Of a stretch of 64,000 bases of DNA, positions 10,761 to 21,304 are shown one piece after another (the first letter of the stretch is position 1; the number at the start of each line of letters is the position of its first letter). Where the stretch lies: NCBI RefSeq assembly GCF_024679095.1, contig NC_066513.1, positions 5,674,695-5,738,694 on the forward strand, written 5' to 3'. The notes under the pieces were generated by a model that saw nothing but the letters and a program-made list of their open reading frames with translations, searched no databases and had not been told where the DNA came from. The translations under genes were made by a program, and so were the position numbers. This stretch comes from Eriocheir sinensis (Eukaryota; Arthropoda; Malacostraca; Decapoda; Varunidae).

Positions 10761-12052
10761 TTTCCCTTCTTTCTGTATCACTTGTTGGGGTTATTTCCTA
10801 GGCGAGACTGCTGCCACATTAATAATTATGGTCACCAATCCTTTACAAAATACCTTTATATGCTCTAGATTAATATTATGAAGACTGTAACAACTCCCTT
10901 AGGTTAGTATGTTTTGGGAGGCGCCCACCAGGTTACGTTAGGATAGGCTTCCCAACCCCAAAATCCACATGATGAGGCGGGGGCTCTAGGAAGCCAGCAC
11001 TCTGCAGATGCGCAATCAACGTAATAAAATTCATAATATTAAAGATGAAGAGCTATATATATATATAGTCCATGTAGTGATATTCTAAAAGCTTTACCCC
11101 TATATGATGAGCTAGTGCTGATTTAAATAGATAGAGACTGAAGGATGACCAGGGATTCTGAGAGGCTATTTTGTACTGGTGGACTCTAGTGGGTAGATCA
11201 GGAGTTAGAACAAATAGGTCTGAAGGAGCGATTGGAGATTTATTACGAAAGATCTGCCAGTACTTGATTATGTTCATTATTGTGTGTGGGGGATTTAGCT
11301 TATAGTTTATTTTGGGGGTCTGGGGGGGCACACATTACACAACTTATGCTTCCATTCACTTAAATTTAAGCACATATAGATAAATTTTATTATCAGGGAT
11401 ACATACAACAAGTATATTTTTCCAAATATAATATAGATACAAGGATATAGTGTTTTTTAGACCTTTACTCACTATGCTTCCATTCACTTTACTCTCTTAT
11501 GCTTTCATTCACTTAAATTTAAGCACATATAGATAAATTTTATTATCAGGGATACATACAACAAGCATATTTTTCCAAATACAATACAGATACATGCAAG
11601 GATATAATGTTTTTTTTATTCCTGGTGCTACTTACACATGTATCCTTAGTTGTATAATCACACTCTGTACTGTCTGGGGGTTGGGACGGCATGCTCCTCC
11701 CTTTCATGGCATGGCTCAAACCGTTTCTGATCTTGTAGCAAGACGAAACACACACAAACTCAGGAGGGCAGGACTGTCGGCCTTTCACTGCCGCAGGATC
11801 ACATACACATATAGGAGGGCAGGATTGCTAGCCTTCTGCTCCTGCTGGGAAGATGAGGTCACAACTTCATGGCTTACATCCTGTACCTATTGTATACAGG
11901 TAAGATACCATACTAAAAAAAGGGTGCGGCTGCTGAGGTGAGGCAGGCGAGCTGGGCTCGAGGGCACCGTTGCCAGATTATCGTACTCAAGAGCCGCGTA
12001 ATTACCGGTTTCTGGCTATAACTGTTGCCAACAAGCACCAATAATTAACCAT
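10761..12052. other. unassigned DNA with a ~105-bp direct repeat
   Basis: No coding domain recognised. A block with ATTCACTTAAATTTAAGCAC and TTATTATCAGGGATACATAC occurs at 11349-11453 and again at about 11501-11613, offset 152 bp, with few differences. A shorter CA-rich duplication with GGAGGGCAGGA lies at 11745-11840. Confidence 0.6.
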
Positions 12053-12650
12053 TTAACCCTAGAACACTAACCTTAGAAAAAGTCACACCACTACTAACCA
12101 TGGGTACATCATACCCGATTTTGAAAAAAAAATAAATAAAATTAAATGTAAAGTTTTAATGGAATAAAGTTACATGAAGGGACTTCAAACTTTGTATCTT
12201 GACTTAACATTAAGAAGAACTGAAAAACGTATTGTTTTGGTATGAAAATCAGGTACTGAAAAATGTTACTAAAAATAGGAAAAATGTTCAAAAATTTAAA
12301 AAAAAAATTTCATAAAAAAAATTATCATCCGATGGCTTCCAAACTTCTTGTATGGCCTCCCAGGTCCTGTGATCCACTGCACAGGTGATCACTAAAAAAG
12401 TACGTAAACAATATCCTAGGGACATGTACAACACCCTGTATCACCAACCATGGGTATGCCGCACCCGAATGTAGGCCTACAACAAAGGTGAGCAGAGAGA
12501 GCGAGACAACGTGACCTTCCCCTACACTGTCAAGCGGGCACATGAAGCTACTGAGGAGGTGGGTACCCTCAGAGCACCGGAACCATACACAATGGCAATG
12601 ACGTCATTCGCATGGGTACCTCATACCCATGGTTAGCGTTCTATGGTTAA
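12053..12650. mobile_element. non-autonomous piggyBac-like element (TTAA-flanked)
   Basis: The left end TTAACCCTAGAACACTAACC and the right end, reversed as TTAACCATAGAACGCTAACC, differ at 3 of 20 positions and each includes TTAA (12053-12056, 12647-12650), the piggyBac target and duplication. Palindromic sites such as CCATGGGTACATCATACCC recur near both ends and in the middle. At 598 bp it has no transposase. Confidence 0.75.
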
Positions 12651-12786
12651 ACGATATCCATATATGAAGGCAGTTATTTGGGTGATGAAAGCAGTTTATT
12701 GGGTCGGAAATCGGCAAACATAAAAGGCTGAGTACGACAATCTGGCAATGTTGCTCAGGAGGACCGATTTTTCCAGTGTTTTTGGA

Positions 12787-12870
12787 GTGGGCCGAGTAGC
12801 GCATATAAACACAGGTCGGCGCATGCGCAGTAGAGGGGAGAACAGGGGGGAACGTTCAGTCCGCCACACC
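12787..12870 (-). repeat. inverted single copy of the 84-bp repeat
   Basis: Reverse complement of the unit at 10023-10276, including GGCGGACTGAACGTTCCCCC and CTGCGCATGCGCCGACC. The copy continues into TTTATATGCGC instead of ATTTAAAGGGG. It faces the triple array across about 2.5 kb. Confidence 0.85.
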
Positions 12871-13240
12871 GGACATGGGTCTGGGTTTAAAGCCGAACCT
12901 GGTTCCGGGTTTTGTGTCAAATGGAAGATGCTATTAGCAAATCCTGGCTACTATTATCTTCTTTATGGCGGGCTCGTTGCTAAGGACGCCTTCGTGCAAA
13001 ACGTAAACATCCGACATGAATTAAGTAAATATTTCAAAAGAAAAATAAAGAAAACGTGTATAAATGTACAACAAAAACATAATAAATGGCAAACACAAGA
13101 AAATATTGAGTTTTGTGGCAGATGGAAACAGCCTCAAAGGCTGCTTTTACTCCGTCACTCGTCAGTACCCGTATCTCTCCCCCCTTCGTCACAACTTGCT
13201 CTGCTGAAATTACCGCACCATAACCACGTCATCTGCCCCA

Positions 13241-15894
13241 ATGAGCACATCGACGGACTGGAGAACCAGCGCAGAAAAGGAGTAAGTTTAATTGGTCGCC
13301 AGATGAAACGGTCTTCTTACATCAAATTCATGAAAAAAGACGTATAATCAGAGGGCGTTATGGGAAGAGTATCACCCCTGAGGATAAGAAGAGAGCGTGG
13401 ACTGAAGTGGCAGAAGCTGTAACAAGGTTAGTAATCACATATTCATGATTCAATTAGCTTACAAACTAACCTAACCTAATCAATTGGGTATTTTTTGCAT
13501 AATAACATAACCACTGACCTTCCAAACAGAACATACCTTTTCATTCTGTATCTGAATAGTTTCATTATGACCATTTCTGCCACAACCCCTCTCCCTCAAC
13601 AACCAAACATAACTAAACCTAACCATGCCAAACCTGTCCCGTCCTACCGAACACATCCTAACTCAACATGCCAAGTTTGTTGGGGGGGAAGAGGGGGTTG
13701 GTATAGATAGCTAAGGCATATTTGCCCTGTTTTTATTCTTTATTTATTTTTATTTGTTTATAATTTTTTTATTGGGGGGGGGCAGGGGTGCTAGGCATGC
13801 CAGACTATGGACACTTTTACAAGTACTTTATGTCAAGACTATATGGGAATAGGTAGGTTTCATAAGAATGGTAAAGTAAGATTAAAATAATATATTTATA
13901 GCATTGGTCAAACAGATTATGGTGATATAATGTTAGATTGGAATGTACTCAAGATAATGAAATTAAGGTTAATGCTTTTATTTATTTTTGTTACATATTC
14001 ACATATTCATGATTCAAGTAACTTGCAAACTAACCTAACCTCGTCAAATGGGTATTTTTGTATACAAACACAACCACAGAGTTTCCAAACAGAACATACT
14101 TTTTCCTACTGCTCCACATGAATAGCATCATCATGGCCATTTCTGCTGCAACCCCCACTCCCTCAACAATCTAACATAACTAAACCAACTCCTGCTAAAC
14201 CTGTCCTACCTAACACGTCCTAACCTAACATGGTAGGTCCCCAAGTTTGTTAGGGTGGAAAGGGGGTTAGTATAAGAGAGTCAAGTCATATTTACCTGTA
14301 ATTTTACTTATTCCTTAATTAGATTTTTTTGGGGGGGTGGGTGGGTTGGGCATGCCAGACTCTCAACACTTTTACAAGTATTTTATGTTAAGACTATATC
14401 GGAATAGGTAGATTTGATGAGAATGGTACAGTAAGATTAAAATATTATTTTGATAGCATTGGTCAAACAGTTTCTGGTGATATAATGTTAGGTTAGAAGT
14501 ACTCAAAAGAATGGAATTAAGATTAATGCTTTGAATTTTTTTGTACAGCTATATTGTGTAATATCATCCTACTTAGAGAAAAGCATTTTAGAAAAGTAGG
14601 TAATGAAAAGTAGTATTTATGGCCATGTTCATAATAACTAAAAAGTTAATGTCTTATGATGCATGTAAATAAAATACCGGTACTGATTTAGCTTTCCATC
14701 ACAGTATGTATTAAATGTTATTAGAGAAGGTATGGGAAATAAACAGCATGCCATAGTGAAACGATTAATAAACTTGCTTCACATTTATACCCTGACAGTG
14801 CCTTCCCTGGGAGTGGACCCCGTACGCAGGATGACTGTGAGAGGCATTGGTACAACGTACAACAAAAATCAAAGCCTCGCATTGCCAAGTGCAAGAATGA
14901 GCAGCGGCAGACTGGTAATTTTTTTTAGTTGTTATGTCTTTAAATGTAAAACTTATATCAGTTAGTTTTTTATGTACTCACAGAATGCAGCTATACTGGC
15001 CACAATGCCTTTATTTCAGCTTAAAGTTAATAAGTTCATAGCAGTGAACTGTATATTTGATATAGAATTTTTTTTTAATGTTCATCTGTCAATGACTATC
15101 AATCTATCTACATACCTTGGCTATCTTCCCCCAATGAAGGGCGGTAGCCAAGACAGGCACACACTCACTCACACGTTCACACTCATGTACACCACTCTCT
15201 CAGCTGCACAGCCCCTGAGGGAGTAAAAAAGGCCCTCACTGCCCTCACTGTATGGGGTATTAGCTGCACAGTTCAGACAGGGAACTTCCACACCAAGGTC
15301 TCACAGCATACACTGGTTTACCCCTGCCCTTTCATAACAATGACATTTCCCCCAGCACCTGAGAGCCCCACACATGTGGCACCACAGATACGCAGGCGCC
15401 TACCTAACTATGACTGGTGTATGACATCATAGGCTGCTAGTCTCATGTATTTGAAGGGGTACCAGAGCCATTCAGCATTGACACAGCTGATGATGTGCTA
15501 GGGATAGGACAGCAGCAACAGCAGCAGCAGTCAAGCAGCAGTGAAATATTGGCTGGCCTGTATGTTTTTGGTAAAAACTTTTATATTCTCATTAAAATAA
15601 TTTATTAATCACTCTTAAATTCATATTCTTTGTAGATACACACTTTATCAGTCAATTAGTATTGCTAGAGACCATCCCAACACATTTTTCATTACTTGTG
15701 GAAAAGATACCATCAGCTGCTCCGGCACAGCCACTGCTTCAACATCTGCTGGCCCTATGACACCAGCCACTGCTTCATCATCTGCTGGCCCAATGACACC
15801 TGCCACTGCAAGGGATGACAATGAAGCTGCTCCACCACAGTCACCACCTACTTCATCGGAGTTAAGAGATGCCTTTCATAGGGCAGCAGTATAA
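13241..15894 (+). CDS. four-exon Myb/SANT-like DNA-binding protein (likely Harbinger-derived)
   Basis: Exons are inferred at 13241-13426, 14799-14914, 15457-15559 and 15636-15894. Donors are AG/GTTAGT, TG/GTAATT and CT/GTATGT; acceptors are ACAG, GAAG and TGTAG; codon phase is preserved at every junction. Exons 1-2 encode a Myb/SANT-like domain: FNWSPDETVFLHQIHEKRR, KKRAWTEVAEAVT, then RTQDDCERHWYNVQQKSK. Exon 3 has a glutamine run and exon 4 is Thr/Ala/Pro-rich with a duplicated SAGPMTPAT. The total is about 219 residues. Problems: the ATG at 13241 is one base out of frame with the Myb block (A-run near 13275), and the final TAA may be a mutated CAA because FFDAGAEYYSLK continues in frame. 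Such proteins are the second gene of PIF/Harbinger transposons and of domesticated genes such as NAIF1. The transposase relic at 17869-18350 lies convergent to it. The acceptor of exon 3 is weak. Confidence 0.6.
13436..14545. repeat. 564-bp tandem duplication
   Basis: The block starting CACATATTCATGATTCAA at 13436 recurs at 14000. Shared landmarks in order are CAAACTAACCTAACCT, TTTCCAAACAGAACATAC, a poly-G tract, GGCATGCCAGACT and AGCATTGGTCAAACAG. The copies differ by scattered substitutions and small indels, so the duplication is old. It fills most of intron 1 of the Myb/SANT gene. The short CCTAA runs are not telomeric arrays. Confidence 0.85.
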
Positions 15895-16104
15895 TTTTTT
15901 GATGCTGGGGCTGAATATTACTCCCTCAAGGCTATGATTTTGTTACTTTTTTTTTATTACTGAGGAGGTTAGGGTGGAAGGGGTGAAAAATAATCTCTGC
16001 TGTTTTTCGACAGAAATGGTTAGCAAATTCATTCAAAGCACAAAATTTACTTGAAAAAAATTGTGTGCCATTGTGAGTGGGTTCACTTGAGATTGGGCTC
16101 CAAT

Positions 16105-16391
16105 ACGTCTCCATGGTCTAGTGCTCAGCATGCCTGGCTTCTACGCCGGCCCAGGTTCGAATCCCGGCCTGGGCAGTCGGCGTGCAACTCACCCAGCTGA
16201 TCATCCTCCCTCTCAGGCTGGTCAATAAATGACTACCTGGGGAAACTGTGGTAACCCGGATGTCACACTGGCCCTGTGTCCCAGGGTAATGGGCTCCCTC
16301 CCACCACAGGCCCAAGGGCCAATGTTACAGAGATGAGCACTGAGGCCACGCACTGCTACAGCGTATGCCCCAACTTTACCTTTACCTTTAT
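16105..16391 (+). mobile_element. tRNA-derived SINE
   Basis: The head carries a box A-like TGGTCTAGTGC (16114-16124) and a perfect box B GGTTCGAATCC (16154-16164), the internal RNA polymerase III promoter of tRNA genes. The ends cannot pair into an acceptor stem, so it is not a functional tRNA. A ~190-bp unique body follows and the 3' end is a short CTTTACC/TTTACCTTTA repeat, as in many SINE tails. A second, weaker tRNA-like segment (GGTTCAATCTCC) follows at about 16392-16450. Confidence 0.75.
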
Positions 16392-16745
16392 TGGCTCGAC
16401 TGACAGACATGGCTTTGTATGTCGAAGGTCACTGGTTCAATCTCCACAGCCAGCACTCTCTAACTTGGATTTTTCCAAGTTCCCTAGAGCCTAGTTTAAT
16501 TTCTCGGTGTTAAATGAGGAGATTTGCACCGGCACCCAGTCATGGGTGTTACAAGATGCGTTGTTACAATCAGGGGCGTCAATTTACCATCATTAGCTTA
16601 TAACACCTTTAGGCACTGATCATATTTGCATTTTATGTAGTCTGTGATGCAGGCAGGATATTCATTAGCACCTAATTAGACTCATGCTGCTCTCCAGTGC
16701 TCTGTGATGAACTCGCAATCAAAGATGTAGTATACCTATATGGTA

Positions 16746-17376
16746 GCATTGAGTAATCTTAGGTCACTTGGTAAAGTGTTCACCTAAGTCCGACCCAAGC
16801 TGACAACATAAACCTAAGCATGTTTGCAAGCTGAGTGTTTAGAATATTGGCATAATAATAAAAGATGCTGAAAACTGGATTCCACTACTTTATTGAATAT
16901 ATGAATAATTATATACTGAATTTGTAATGGAGCTAAAATAAAAAAAAAGCTATGTTTTCAGCGGTCATACATGATCTCATGAAAATAATTAGGTTGACAT
17001 ATATAATTAATTACTACGTATTTTGGTATGATGACCATTGCACGTTAATACCATAGCTTTGCGAGCATTGAGTAATCTTAGGTCACTTGGTAAAGTGTTC
17101 ACATAAGTCCGACCCAAGCTGACAACATAAACCTAAGCAACCTAAGCATGTTTGCAAGCTGAGTGCTTAGAATATTGGCATAATAATAAAAGATGCTGAA
17201 AACTAGATTCCACTAATAGAGTAATTATATACTGAATTTGTAATGGAGCCAAGATAAAAAAAGCTATGTTTTTCAGTGGTCATACCATGATCTCATGAAA
17301 ATAAATAGGTTGACATATATAATTAATTACTACGTATTTTGTTATGATGACTATTGCACATTAATACCATAGCTTT
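16746..17376. repeat. 319-bp tandem duplication
   Basis: GCATTGAGTAATCTTAGGTC starts at 16746 and again at 17065. Both copies run through GACCCAAGCTGACAACATAA, GGCATAATAATAAAAGATG and TGACATATATAATTAATTAC to AATACCATAGCTTTG. The second copy lacks about 20 bp near 17210. No coding capacity. Confidence 0.85.
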
Positions 17377-17868
17377 GAATCCAATGATGAATATCTTCAA
17401 GCAAGACTCAAATAGCAACAGATTGGTCACCAATTCACTCAGTAAACACAATACTCCAGAAAAGTATACACTGAATTCACAATAAAGTTGTTTTTCCACT
17501 TGGAACTTTGTAAACAGAAACCAAGTAACCTCGTTTTACTTCACTCATAAGTCATGATGTTCACGATGTGGTCACCTTGATCTTTCGTTCCTCCTCCCTC
17601 ACACTGGCAGACGTCTCTAACAAGTTTTCTTACAACCATTATTATCTCAATATGAATAACCAGCAGCAATAATTATAAATCATATTCTAAATGACATTTT
17701 AATGCAATTTTAATGTCATCTTTTTCATTTGCATGTGTGTACCTTTCTGCTACAAATAAAAGTTTTTTTCCCATGTTTTGTTTTCCTTAACTCGAATATT
17801 TCACATTTTAATCAATAACAAAGGCATCAAACACTAATTGTATGTTCAAGCTATGTTTATTTTTTTTT

Positions 17869-18350
17869 TTTCTGTTGACAAACTACATCGTTTTCCTTTG
17901 GTGCCATTATTTTCACATGGGTACAGTCTATCACTCCCACAACACCGGCAAGTTGGTAGAATTCTGCTTGCTTTACACGGATCTCCACCCTATCAAGGGG
18001 AGACTGGATAAACCTCCCGACTACCTATGGGTCACTGAGGGCGGCCAGAGTTTCCACAATCACCCTGCTTACACTACTCTGGCTTACCCCAAACTCATCA
18101 CTTGAACACTGCAGCATTTTTCCTGTAGCCAAGTATCTTTAAGTCAAAATCACTTTCAACCCCGGGGTGAGGGAATGCTCCCTTTGAACTGGATCTTGTA
18201 GCTCTCTTCTCACCAAATCAGTCACATACTCCATTCCTGCACGGTCTAATATGTATGTCTTGACAAGTTCACCATCGTTATACAGTTCCAAAGCGCCCTA
18301 TCAAACTCTAAATTGCTGAGGCGGGCTGGACGAGGAAGTCTGGTGGCCAT
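17869..18350 (-). pseudogene. HARBI1-like (PIF/Harbinger) transposase fragment
   Basis: The ATG at 18350 starts MATRLPRPARL; after a frameshift near 18290 the frame continues RAGMEYVTDLVRREL, HSLTPGLKVIL, FGVSQSSVSRVIVETLAAL and VKQAEFYQLAGVVGVIDCTH. That order is the HTH region followed by the first catalytic aspartate (VIDCTH) of DDE_4/HARBI1-type transposases. In-frame stops interrupt LT*RYLATG (about 18141) and DP*VVGRF (about 18028). It ends at a T-rich run near 17869, so the remaining two thirds, with the other catalytic residues, are gone. It is convergent with the Myb/SANT gene. Confidence 0.8.
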
Positions 18351-18414
18351 GTTGATATGGGTCTGGGATTCACTATTAACTTTACTATTAAGTGTTTAGA
18401 AGTCCTCGCCAGCA

Positions 18415-18545
18415 CTCTCAAGTTAATACCAAAGTTAAAAGTAGGTATTAGGCTAATAGTTGTTGAGGATACACTTTGAGAGTGAAGTTAATACCAAAGT
18501 CGAAAGTTAATACAAAGTTTAGTATTAATAGTTGTCGAGGATACG
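18415..18545. repeat. subterminal ~65-bp tandem repeat next to the transposase
   Basis: Two diverged units share AAGTTAATACCAAAGT and end in AATAGTTGTTGAGGATAC / AATAGTTGTCGAGGATAC, the second followed by GGGCCC. Read on the minus strand, GGGCCCGTATCCTCGAC would make a plausible Harbinger terminus. No matching left end was found. Confidence 0.5.
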
Positions 18546-19196
18546 GGCCCTGGTCTCTCGCACTCCAGGTCACCCGTCCCTCTGCCATAGTTTCATTCAG
18601 GTCCTCCAGATCCATATCACTTGCAAACTCAGCGAACATTTCCCCATTCCTGTTCATGCGTTCACCTAGCATACCCGTGTGTGTGTTCATGTCGCCTAAA
18701 ACACTCACTCTCTCTCCTGCATGCTCCCTCATAATTTTCCTAATGGTGTTGTACTTCACCCTGTTCTCTCTAACTGCTCTTTCACCCTCCACAGTCATGT
18801 ACACAACAACCATTACTACTCTCTCTGGTCTGCCCTTCCTATCCTTGCATTCCACTCTCAAAGCCAAAACATTCTCACTGCCAGCACTGTTTCCTACATC
18901 CAACTCTTCCATCTTCAAGTGCTTTCGGTGGAGAAAGGCTACGCCTCCTCCCATCATAGTCTGTTTTTCACAGCCCTTTCCTAACATCACATATACTCAC
19001 TCTCCTCAGACTGTACCCTACCTCTAAGGTGTGTTTCAGTCAGACCTACCACATCATACTTCCATTCATCCAGCTCCTTGCACACATCCTCATACTTCCC
19101 CACACCCCAGCCTCTCACATTCAAACATCCAATTTTCATGCATTCACTCGCCTGGTTGGTGTCTTCACTTCTCCGCACTAGGGCACTCAAGCCCAT
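18545..19196 (-). pseudogene. non-LTR ORF2 endonuclease domain, truncated
   Basis: The minus-strand frame from 19196 begins with ALVRRSEDT and MKIGCLNVRGWG, the start of an AP-type endonuclease, followed by VVGLTETHLRG with the catalytic glutamate. After a frameshift near 18990 it continues GGGVAFLHRKH, VVMVVVYM, VSVLGDMNTHTGM and NETMAEGRVTWSA. The DNA beyond 18545 is a different sequence, so the endonuclease C-terminus and the whole RT are absent. Its ORF1 lies just upstream (19236-20240). Confidence 0.8.
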
Positions 19197-19235
19197 TCAT
19201 ACAGCCTCTACCAGACGGAGGGACTTCATTTTCAC

Positions 19236-20240
19236 TCACCCACACAGCCGCTGTCCCATCCGTCTCATCCCTTCTTCGTTAAGGTGGACACCGTTCGTAG
19301 CGAACGCTGCGTCCCTCTCCAGCGCCTTGTCCAGGTCGATGAAGCTAACGTCGCCTTTCTTCTCCTGCATCCACTCCATCTTCAGTTTCATCAATTCTTC
19401 CTGAATCTTCCTGTTTGTCGTCCGTCGCATCTTCTCATAGTCAGGTCCTGCCTTCGGTCTTCTCATGATGCCCACTACTGCCACTTTCATGCCTCGTCCT
19501 TCTGCTGCCTTCACGGAGTCGCTGACTTCCTTGATGGTGTCCTCCTGACCCACATACTGCAGGCCGTTCCCACCGCCCTGTAGGATCAGGAGGCCATCCT
19601 TCATTCCGGCAGCTTCTTCCTGGACTTTCTTCCTGATGTTCGTAATCTGTGCACCACTCATGCTGGTGATGCCACTTCCCTCCAGCTTGCACTTCACATG
19701 CATGTGGACATTCTTTACCATGCTGTCGCCTATAATGCGGATCGGAGTCTTCTTCACTTCCATCTTCACTGCCTTCTTCCTCCGGGCTTCTTCGGTCTGG
19801 ATACTCCTGTCCTCCAGGTCCCGCCGCTCAAGTCCGGCCCTGGGGGACAGGGCAATCTGGACTGCCCTGTCCTCCACGCCGATCTTGGGGGCAGGCTCAC
19901 TCGCTGTGGCGGCTTGCACGACCGTTGTCTGGACAGCCTTTTCCTCCACGCTGGGTTCCGTCTGGACCGCCACGCCAATCTTGGGGGCAGGCTCACTCGC
20001 TGGGGCGGCTTGCACGACCGTTGTCTGGGCAGCCTTTTCCTCCACGCTGGGTTCCGTCTGGATCGTCTTGTCGTGCTTCTCACTCGGCCATTCCTTCCTG
20101 CTGGTGTCCAGGCACACCGTGCACAGGAACACGATCAGGGTGTGTTCCAGAAGCCGCGAGGAGGTCTTGATGTTAACGCATGGCTGGTGAGACCACACCT
20201 CATACCTCTCGCAGCACACATCACTGTCGGTCACTAACCT
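19236..20240 (-). CDS. non-LTR ORF1 with PHD-like finger and SGNH esterase domain
   Basis: The N-terminus has a PHD/RING-like cysteine-histidine pattern (VCCERYEVWSHQPCVN ... VFLCTVC). Next come two 34-residue repeats with QTEPSVEEKA and ASEPAPKIGV. The C-terminal half carries the blocks of an SGNH hydrolase: IIGDSMV (nucleophile serine), LQGGGNGLQ (asparagine block) and TNGVHLNEEG, where the usual Asp of the DxxH block is Asn. ORF1 esterases are known from CR1-type elements and are thought to act in RNP or membrane handling. TGA at 19236-19238 ends the frame about 40 bp before ORF2. The frame stays open past 20240 into a neighbouring element (up to 20306), but those ~25 residues are chimeric. 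The Asp-to-Asn change may impair catalysis. Confidence 0.8.
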   Translation of the reverse strand, partial: RLVTDSDVCCERYEVWSHQPCVNIKTSSRLLEHTLIVFLCTVCLDTSRKEWPSEKHDKTIQTEPSVEEKAAQTTVVQAAPASEPAPKIGVAVQTEPSVEEKAVQTTVVQAATASEPAPKIGVEDRAVQIALSPRAGLERRDLEDRSIQTEEARRKKAVKMEVKKTPIRIIGDSMVKNVHMHVKCKLEGSGITSMSGAQITNIRKKVQEEAAGMKDGLLILQGGGNGLQYVGQEDTIKEVSDSVKAAEGRGMKVAVVGIMRRPKAGPDYEKMRRTTNRKIQEELMKLKMEWMQEKKGDVSFIDLDKALERDAAFATNGVHLNEEGMRRMGQRLCG

Positions 20241-21300
20241 TGGTCTTATAAAGCTGAAAGAAGCCCTTTGAATTGGTCTTTGCTTCCCTGGCAATTCTAA
20301 TCTCATAATTACGTTTTGCCATACCCGTGTTCTTTTTTACTGTTCTAGCTAAATCATTGTAACTATCCTTAGTTGAATTTCCCCCCTTTTGATTCTAACA
20401 TATAGTCCTCTTTTCCTTCCTATTTCAGTTTTTAGCCTTTCTGTCACCCATCGCGGGTAATTACCTGTTGATCTGACTTCCCTGTAAGGTATAATCTGTT
20501 TCTGTCCTAGTTTAATCTCCCTGACCAGACTATTGTACTCACCCTCCAAGCTACTGACCTGACTAGTGACCTCACCAGAGATTAATGCCCCTCCCTGCTC
20601 TGGGTCCTGACGTACCTCTGATCTCACTCCCCTAAGCCTCTGCAGCTGCTTTCTTAACCCCTCGTAGTCCGCCTTCCTGAAGTCAGGTATTAATGTGTTG
20701 TTACTGCTGACTCTATCCTCCCATTTGATATTAAATCGAATTTCCTTATGATCACTGTTACCTAATGAATCCCCAACCTCAATGTTGTCCTCTATTAGTT
20801 AACAACAAATCCAAAATATTTTCTTCCCTCGTTGGTGTTCTAATTAACTGTATAAGGAAACTATCCTGTATCACATCTAACAAATCCTGTGCTTCTTGGT
20901 CTCCGGATAAAGTATCCCACTCTATGTTCCTATAATTGAAATCCCCAATTACACACACATTTCTATATCTTGACGCCCTACTAATTTCCTGTAAAAGGGC
21001 TTGGCTACTGTCCCTGGTAAGGTTGGGCGGTCTGTAAAGTACTCCGATGACAAGCTTCTCCTTCCTACCTATTGTTTCTACCCAGAGGGATCCTGTATTG
21101 CTAACTACCTTGATTGAGTTGTTAATGACACATTTAAGATTGTCCCTGACGAAGAGTGCGACCCCACCCCCCTTCCTGCCTATTCGATCCTGGTGGAATA
21201 ACTTATACACTTCAATCTCTAATTCTGGGAGAAAGTGTCTGTCTGCAGTGTTTATCCATGACTCTGTGATCGCTATCATAACTCTTACTACCATGGACAA
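20225..21300 (-). pseudogene. second non-LTR endonuclease plus linker, truncated at both ends
   Basis: The block 21300-20779 reads IAITESWINTADRHF, GRKGGGVALFV, VIGVLYRPPN, VCVIGDFNYRNIEWDT and NILDLLLTN, all endonuclease landmarks. After a frameshift the SDHK motif follows (about 20750), then a basic linker at 20627-20349 and KRNYEIRIAREAKT to KGFFQLYK near 20235. It then meets ORF1 of the previous element. The first ~25 residues of the endonuclease are missing at 21300, where the next element begins. Confidence 0.8.
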
Positions 21301-21304
21301 CTAC

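Noticed and set aside
12748..13347. 199-codon plus-strand frame as a gene
   Set aside because: It covers the inverted 84-bp repeat and reads the Myb/SANT exon in the wrong frame.
13465..13480. CTAACCTAACCTAA as a telomeric (TTAGG)n array
   Set aside because: Only about two to three units, repeated once by the 564-bp duplication; far too short for telomere sequence.
16105..16180. A functional tRNA gene
   Set aside because: Box A and B are good but the ends do not form an acceptor stem; it is the head of a SINE.
19636..20190. Plus-strand open frames opposite ORF1
   Set aside because: Shadows of the intact minus-strand ORF1; no domain in these frames.
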